Source: J095 sp964407935 (GTDB lineage Bacteria; Chloroflexota; Anaerolineae; 4572-78; J111). Taken from it: DNA of 8,875 bases. The DNA lies in NCBI GenBank assembly GCA_964407935.1, contig CAYOXS010000253.1, positions 1 through 8,875 of the forward strand, in the 5' to 3' direction. The translations under genes were made by a program, and so were the position numbers. Of this stretch, positions 6,304 through 8,875 are shown piece by piece (position 1 is the stretch's first letter; each line of letters opens with the position of its first letter). The notes beneath the pieces are model-generated. The model made no database searches. It had not been told where the DNA came from and saw only the letters and a list, made by a program, of their open reading frames with translations.

Positions 6304-6343
6304 GTTGCGTGTTCCGTACTGGTTAAAATACGCAACACGCAAC
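6304..6343. repeat. Long interrupted inverted repeat of GTTGCGTGTT words
   Basis: GTTGCGTGTT (6304-6313) pairs perfectly with AACACGCAAC (6334-6343). Inside, CGTA (6315-6318) pairs with TACG (6329-6332), leaving one C-C mismatch and a 10-nt loop. The right arm continues the tandem word ACGCAACACGCAACAC, of a kind often dispersed in environmental genomes. It lies between the SPASM gene and the FHA gene. Neither strand has a T-run after the stem, so it is not a classic terminator. The remainder of the 216-nt spacer has no gene. Confidence 0.6.
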
Positions 6344-6402
6344 ACAAAAAATGTTATCGACTCCCTGAGCCAGCAGCATATTGTTATTTTTTGGGGAGCA
6401 AA

Positions 6403-7215
6403 TCAGGGGGTAACAACTGTGGCCGCTACTCGGGCCATTGTGGGCGGGTGGAGCAGCATGTTGGCGTAACTGGCGTTGGCCATGGGGCAATTGCACTCGC
6501 CGCGATAGATGCTGCCGCGCAGCCGGGCCATCGCTTCACTGCGCCAGATGCGCTTCAAATCGTAGTCGTTGTCCCGCAGGTTGCCGGCCCCCTCGGCGCG
6601 GATGCAGCAGCTCCACAGATCGCCGTTGGGGGCAATCTGGCAGCTTGCCCAGCCGGCGTAACAAGGGATAACCTGTTTGTGCTCGTACAGGGTTTTTTTG
6701 GCCAACTGGTAATATTCGGCGCGGAAAGCCTGGGTGATGCGGGCAAAACCGCTCACCCGCCGCTCGCGGGCTTTCTGGCTCAGATAGTCGGCAATNNNNN
6801 NNNNNNNNNNNNNNNNNNNNNNNNNNNNNNNNNNNNNNNNNNNNNNNNNNNNNNNNNNNNNNNNNNNNNNNNNNNNNNNNNNNNNNNNNNNNNNNATGCC
6901 GTTGGTGGGGATGGTGATGACCGCCGGGCGGCAGTGGGTGTAGGCCGACAGCGCCATCTCGACGGTGTCTTTGCGCAGAAACGGCTCGCCGCCGGTAAAA
7001 GTAAAGTAGAGCGGCCCCCGGCCAATGCTGGCAAAGGTTTTGTCCCACTCCGCCAGCGTCATGTCATCGTTGGGTTTGCGCCACACATCGCAGGTTTGGC
7101 ACTTGCTGTTGCAACGATAACTGACGCTGACAACAATGGAAAAGGGCAGCATCATGGGCCAGCCAAATTTGCGATAGGCCCAGTACAGGGGCAATTTGGG
7201 GAGTAATCGTAACAT
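6403..7215 (-). CDS. Radical SAM/SPASM domain protein, interrupted by assembly gap
   Basis: Predicted radical SAM enzyme with a second, C-terminal Fe-S binding region. The visible N-terminal part carries SYRCNSKCQTCDVW, with Cys35, Cys39 and Cys42 ligating the SAM cluster, then TGGEP (74-78) for SAM binding, and ends at IPTNG before the run of Ns. The visible C-terminal part has CYAGWASCQIAPNGDLWSCC, then GNLRD, an IWRS segment and GECNCP, a Cys pattern typical of SPASM or twitch regions that bind auxiliary clusters. Joined across 100 Ns it would be 270 aa, but relatives usually have about 340-380 aa, so the central barrel strands are missing from the sequence. ATG is the start; no Shine-Dalgarno is visible, only a 9-bp tandem repeat upstream. 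It follows the B12 radical SAM gene by 99 nt on the same strand and may share its transcript. The substrate is unknown; RiPP maturase or MoaA/PqqE-like roles are possible, but no precursor peptide gene was found beside it. Confidence 0.85.
   Translation of the reverse strand: MLRLLPKLPLYWAYRKFGWPMMLPFSIVVSVSYRCNSKCQTCDVWRKPNDDMTLAEWDKTFASIGRGPLYFTFTGGEPFLRKDTVEMALSAYTHCRPAVITIPTNGXXXXXXXXXXXXXXXXXXXXXXXXXXXXXXXXXXIADYLSQKARERRVSGFARITQAFRAEYYQLAKKTLYEHKQVIPCYAGWASCQIAPNGDLWSCCIRAEGAGNLRDNDYDLKRIWRSEAMARLRGSIYRGECNCPMANASYANMLLHPPTMARVAATVVTP
6796..6895. other. Assembly gap of exactly 100 Ns
   Basis: Scaffold gap inside the radical SAM/SPASM gene. A round 100 is a common placeholder for unknown length. 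The codons on both sides happen to stay in frame across it, which has a one in three chance of being accidental. The first codon at the gap edge reads ATN, so Ile or Met follows the TNG motif. Confidence 0.97.
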
Positions 7216-7223
7216 AGTTGAAT

Positions 7224-7279
7224 GAGTTTGGTGAGTTTGGTGAGTTTGGTGAGTTTGGTGAGCAATAAACTAACTCACC
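7224..7279. repeat. Four tandem copies of 9-bp GAGTTTGGT plus inverted arm
   Basis: GAGTTTGGT is repeated four times without change (7224-7259), followed by GAG. GGTGAG (7257-7262) can pair with CTCACC (7274-7279) over 11 nt, and further CTCACC-like words follow up to about 7308. The array occupies the place where the ribosome site of the downstream SPASM gene would be; the minus strand reads CTCACCAAA units there. Repeat number may vary between strains by slippage. Confidence 0.85.
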
Positions 7280-7314
7280 CCACTCATCCTCCTCACCTAA
7301 CCCACCCCACTTTC

Positions 7315-8808
7315 TTAGGCCGCCGTCGCTTCACGCTCGCCCAAACCGAGCAGCATGTTGGCGGCAGTTTTAAGGTAATAGGGGAACCGTTGCCAGGTAT
7401 CTTTGCGCGCAGCGATGCGCATAATGCGTTTGGGGCGCAGGTAAAAGCGCCGATGGGCTTCGTGCCATTTGCGCTCCACGGTTTCTTTTTCCAGGTTGCC
7501 AAAGGCAAAGTGGGCCTTGTTTTCCTGAATCGCCAGTTGGTCCCACTCGAGCGCGTTTTCAAAAATGTGACCGTGCTCCACCAACTGCTCCCACATGGCC
7601 GTGCCGGGGAAGGGCGCAGCCATCATAAAGTGAGCCAGATCGGGGTCCAGTTCCATCGCCAGTTTGATGGTCTTTTCCATCGATTCTTCGGTTTCGCCGG
7701 GCATGCCAAAAATGAAAAAGCCCATCGTTTGCAGCCTGGCTTTTTTGGCGTGTTTAAACGCGTGCCGCACCATATCGACGGTTTGACCTTTTTTGATGAC
7801 GTTGCGCAGCATCCAGTCATCGCCATTTTCCACGCCAAAGCCAACCCGTTTGCAGCCGGCCTGCTTCATCAGGCTGAACAACTCCTGATCGGTGTTGTTC
7901 ACCTTCATCCCGTGGATGGTGACCCACGGCACGTGGTTGAGGTTGGCTTTGATCAGCCCGCGGCAGAGCGCTTTGGCCCGGTCGCGGTCCAGATTCCAGA
8001 TGTCGTCGGTAATGCCGATTTCCGTTGCACCCAGCTCTTTCACCAGCCATTCCCACTCGGCGATGACGTTGTCCACGCTGCGGCCGCGCCAGGTGTCGCC
8101 GGTGATGGGTTTGGAGCAGTAGGTGCATTTGTAGGGGCAGCCCCGGCTGGTAACGATGGTGAAAGCGCGGGCGTTCATATCCAGGCCGTCGGTGAGCGGG
8201 TTGAGATTGGTGTAGCGATCAATTTTGAACATGTGGTGCGCCGGAAACGGAATGGCGTCCACGTCGTCGGACAGCAGCCGGTCCGGGTTGTGCTGTACTT
8301 TGCCGTCGAGGTTGCGCCAGCTCAGGCCCAAAATCCGGCTCCAACCGGCATCGGGGTGGAATAATTTTGGCCCGACGGAATTTTGGCCATTCAGCTGCCG
8401 GTCGATTTCAGCCTGTTTTTCCAGCGCGGCCACAATTTCAACAATGGTCCGCTCGGCTTCACCGCGCACCACCAAATCGACCATCTCTTTTTCCATCGAC
8501 TCGTGCGGGCGCAGAGTCAGATGCGGGCCGCCCAAAATGGTGATCGCCCCGTGGCGCTTGGCGATGGCGGCAGCCTCCCAGGCGGCGTTGATCAGCGGGG
8601 TGGGGGCCGACAGCCCGACCACGTCGAAATGTTCGCGGCCAAGCCGGGCATCGAGCGACTCAACGTCGGCTTCCACCGACGAGTCGTAAATATCAACATG
8701 GTAACCGTTGGCCAGCAGCGAGCCGGCCAGGTAGCCCAAACCCATGTGGATGTGTTTGCGGCTATTCCAAACTTCGGACTCAGGGCTGGCAAGTAGGATT
8801 TTCAACAA
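7315..8808 (-). CDS. B12-binding domain radical SAM protein, 497 aa
   Basis: Second cobalamin-type radical SAM enzyme, only distantly similar to the one at 2311-3753. The N-terminal B12-binding domain (about 1-135) has LGYLAGSLLANGYHVDIYD (24-42), VVGLSAPTP (63-71), GGPHLTLRP (93-101) and VRGEAERT (114-121). It lacks a DxHxxG motif. The SAM cluster motif is SRGCPYKCTYC with Cys224, Cys228 and Cys231. Later come ITDDIW (266-271), a VGFGVENGDD segment, FFIFGMPGETEES and APFPGT, all usual for the class. Length is normal. The start is TTG at 8808, chosen for GAGGAG 6 nt upstream; the protein then begins MLKILLASPE, like its relatives. Reaction (methylation, cyclisation or other) and substrate are unknown. 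No convincing promoter is visible in the 67 nt before it, so the transcript may begin outside the window. The SPASM gene lies 99 nt downstream. Confidence 0.93.
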   Translation of the reverse strand: MLKILLASPESEVWNSRKHIHMGLGYLAGSLLANGYHVDIYDSSVEADVESLDARLGREHFDVVGLSAPTPLINAAWEAAAIAKRHGAITILGGPHLTLRPHESMEKEMVDLVVRGEAERTIVEIVAALEKQAEIDRQLNGQNSVGPKLFHPDAGWSRILGLSWRNLDGKVQHNPDRLLSDDVDAIPFPAHHMFKIDRYTNLNPLTDGLDMNARAFTIVTSRGCPYKCTYCSKPITGDTWRGRSVDNVIAEWEWLVKELGATEIGITDDIWNLDRDRAKALCRGLIKANLNHVPWVTIHGMKVNNTDQELFSLMKQAGCKRVGFGVENGDDWMLRNVIKKGQTVDMVRHAFKHAKKARLQTMGFFIFGMPGETEESMEKTIKLAMELDPDLAHFMMAAPFPGTAMWEQLVEHGHIFENALEWDQLAIQENKAHFAFGNLEKETVERKWHEAHRRFYLRPKRIMRIAARKDTWQRFPYYLKTAANMLLGLGEREATAA

Positions 8809-8814
8809 AATGTA

Positions 8815-8820
8815 CTCCTC
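8815..8820 (-). promoter_or_regulatory. Ribosome binding site deciding a TTG start
   Basis: GAGGAG on the minus strand (8820-8815) is followed after 6 nt by TTG at 8808-8806 and then a second TTG. No ATG or GTG in frame fits this site better, so TTG is the probable start of the B12 radical SAM protein. Confidence 0.75.
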
Positions 8821-8837
8821 TGAAAATAGAGTTGGCT

Positions 8838-8875
8838 AACCCTCACCCCCCTGCCCCCCTCTCCCTGAGGGAGAG
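8838..8875. repeat. REP-like dispersed repeat, cut by the window end
   Basis: The text runs from CTAACCCTCACC through C-rich blocks into CTCTCCC (8859-8865) TGA GGGAGAG (8869-8875), a perfect 7-bp stem with a 3-nt loop that probably continues beyond the window. Words of the type CCCTCACCCC..CTCTCCCTGAGGGAGAG are widely dispersed in many bacterial genomes. It lies 30 nt upstream of the B12 radical SAM start codon. Confidence 0.65.

Noticed and set aside
6325..6381. Small minus-strand frame MLLAQGVDNIFCVACCVF as a precursor peptide for the SPASM enzyme
   Set aside because: It has no ribosome binding site and its Cys-rich end is just a reading of the GTTGCGTGTTGCGT repeat.
6271..7206. Plus-strand open frame across the N gap
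   Set aside because: Antisense to the radical SAM/SPASM gene, made to look longer by the Ns, with no recognisable motif.
6403..7215. HpnH-type hopanoid enzyme
   Set aside because: Its motif surroundings (VSYRCNSKCQTCDVW, with C-terminal SPASM-like Cys) fit MoaA/SPASM proteins and not the HpnH opening I remember.
7224..7279. CRISPR-like array
   Set aside because: The units are 9 bp and directly adjacent, with no spacers and no cas gene.

Overview
The window looks like a scaffold piece from a Chloroflexota (Anaerolineae-like) genome, probably metagenome-assembled. This is inferred from a GC-rich background, Thr-Pro (PTATPTP-type) linkers in an FHA/beta-propeller protein, B12-binding radical SAM genes, AT-rich intergenic islands full of short dispersed repeats, and a run of exactly 100 Ns. 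No rRNA, tRNA or marker gene is present, so the taxonomy is an inference. All six recognisable genes lie on the minus strand, so transcription runs from high to low coordinates.

From right to left: a fragment of a dispersed inverted repeat (8838-8875); a B12-binding radical SAM enzyme with a TTG start and strong ribosome site (8808-7315); a 99-nt spacer holding four copies of a 9-bp repeat; a radical SAM/SPASM protein broken by the N gap (7215-6403); a 216-nt spacer with an inverted repeat and a candidate promoter; a 692-aa membrane protein with a cytoplasmic FHA domain and an outside beta-sandwich plus TolB/PD40 propeller (6186-4108); a 354-nt spacer with hairpins, a consensus -35/-10 promoter (TTGACA-16-TATAAT) and a repeat-rich leader; and a second B12-binding radical SAM enzyme with a GTG start (3753-2311), closed by a textbook intrinsic terminator (2251-2288).

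Beyond the terminator a fresh promoter (TTGACT-17-TATAAT) and a 14-bp palindrome precede a two-gene operon of ribokinase (2091-1168) and nucleoside hydrolase (1161-226), 6 nt apart. Together these would hydrolyse a ribonucleoside and phosphorylate the freed ribose to ribose-5-phosphate. No transporter or regulator gene for it lies in the window.

The most intriguing part is the right-hand two thirds. Three different radical SAM enzymes surround a phosphothreonine-reader/propeller membrane protein. Their substrates cannot be told from the sequence. The shared strand and proximity suggest, but do not prove, a common pathway, and the separate promoters argue against one single transcript. I found no RiPP precursor, CRISPR array, transposase or phage gene.
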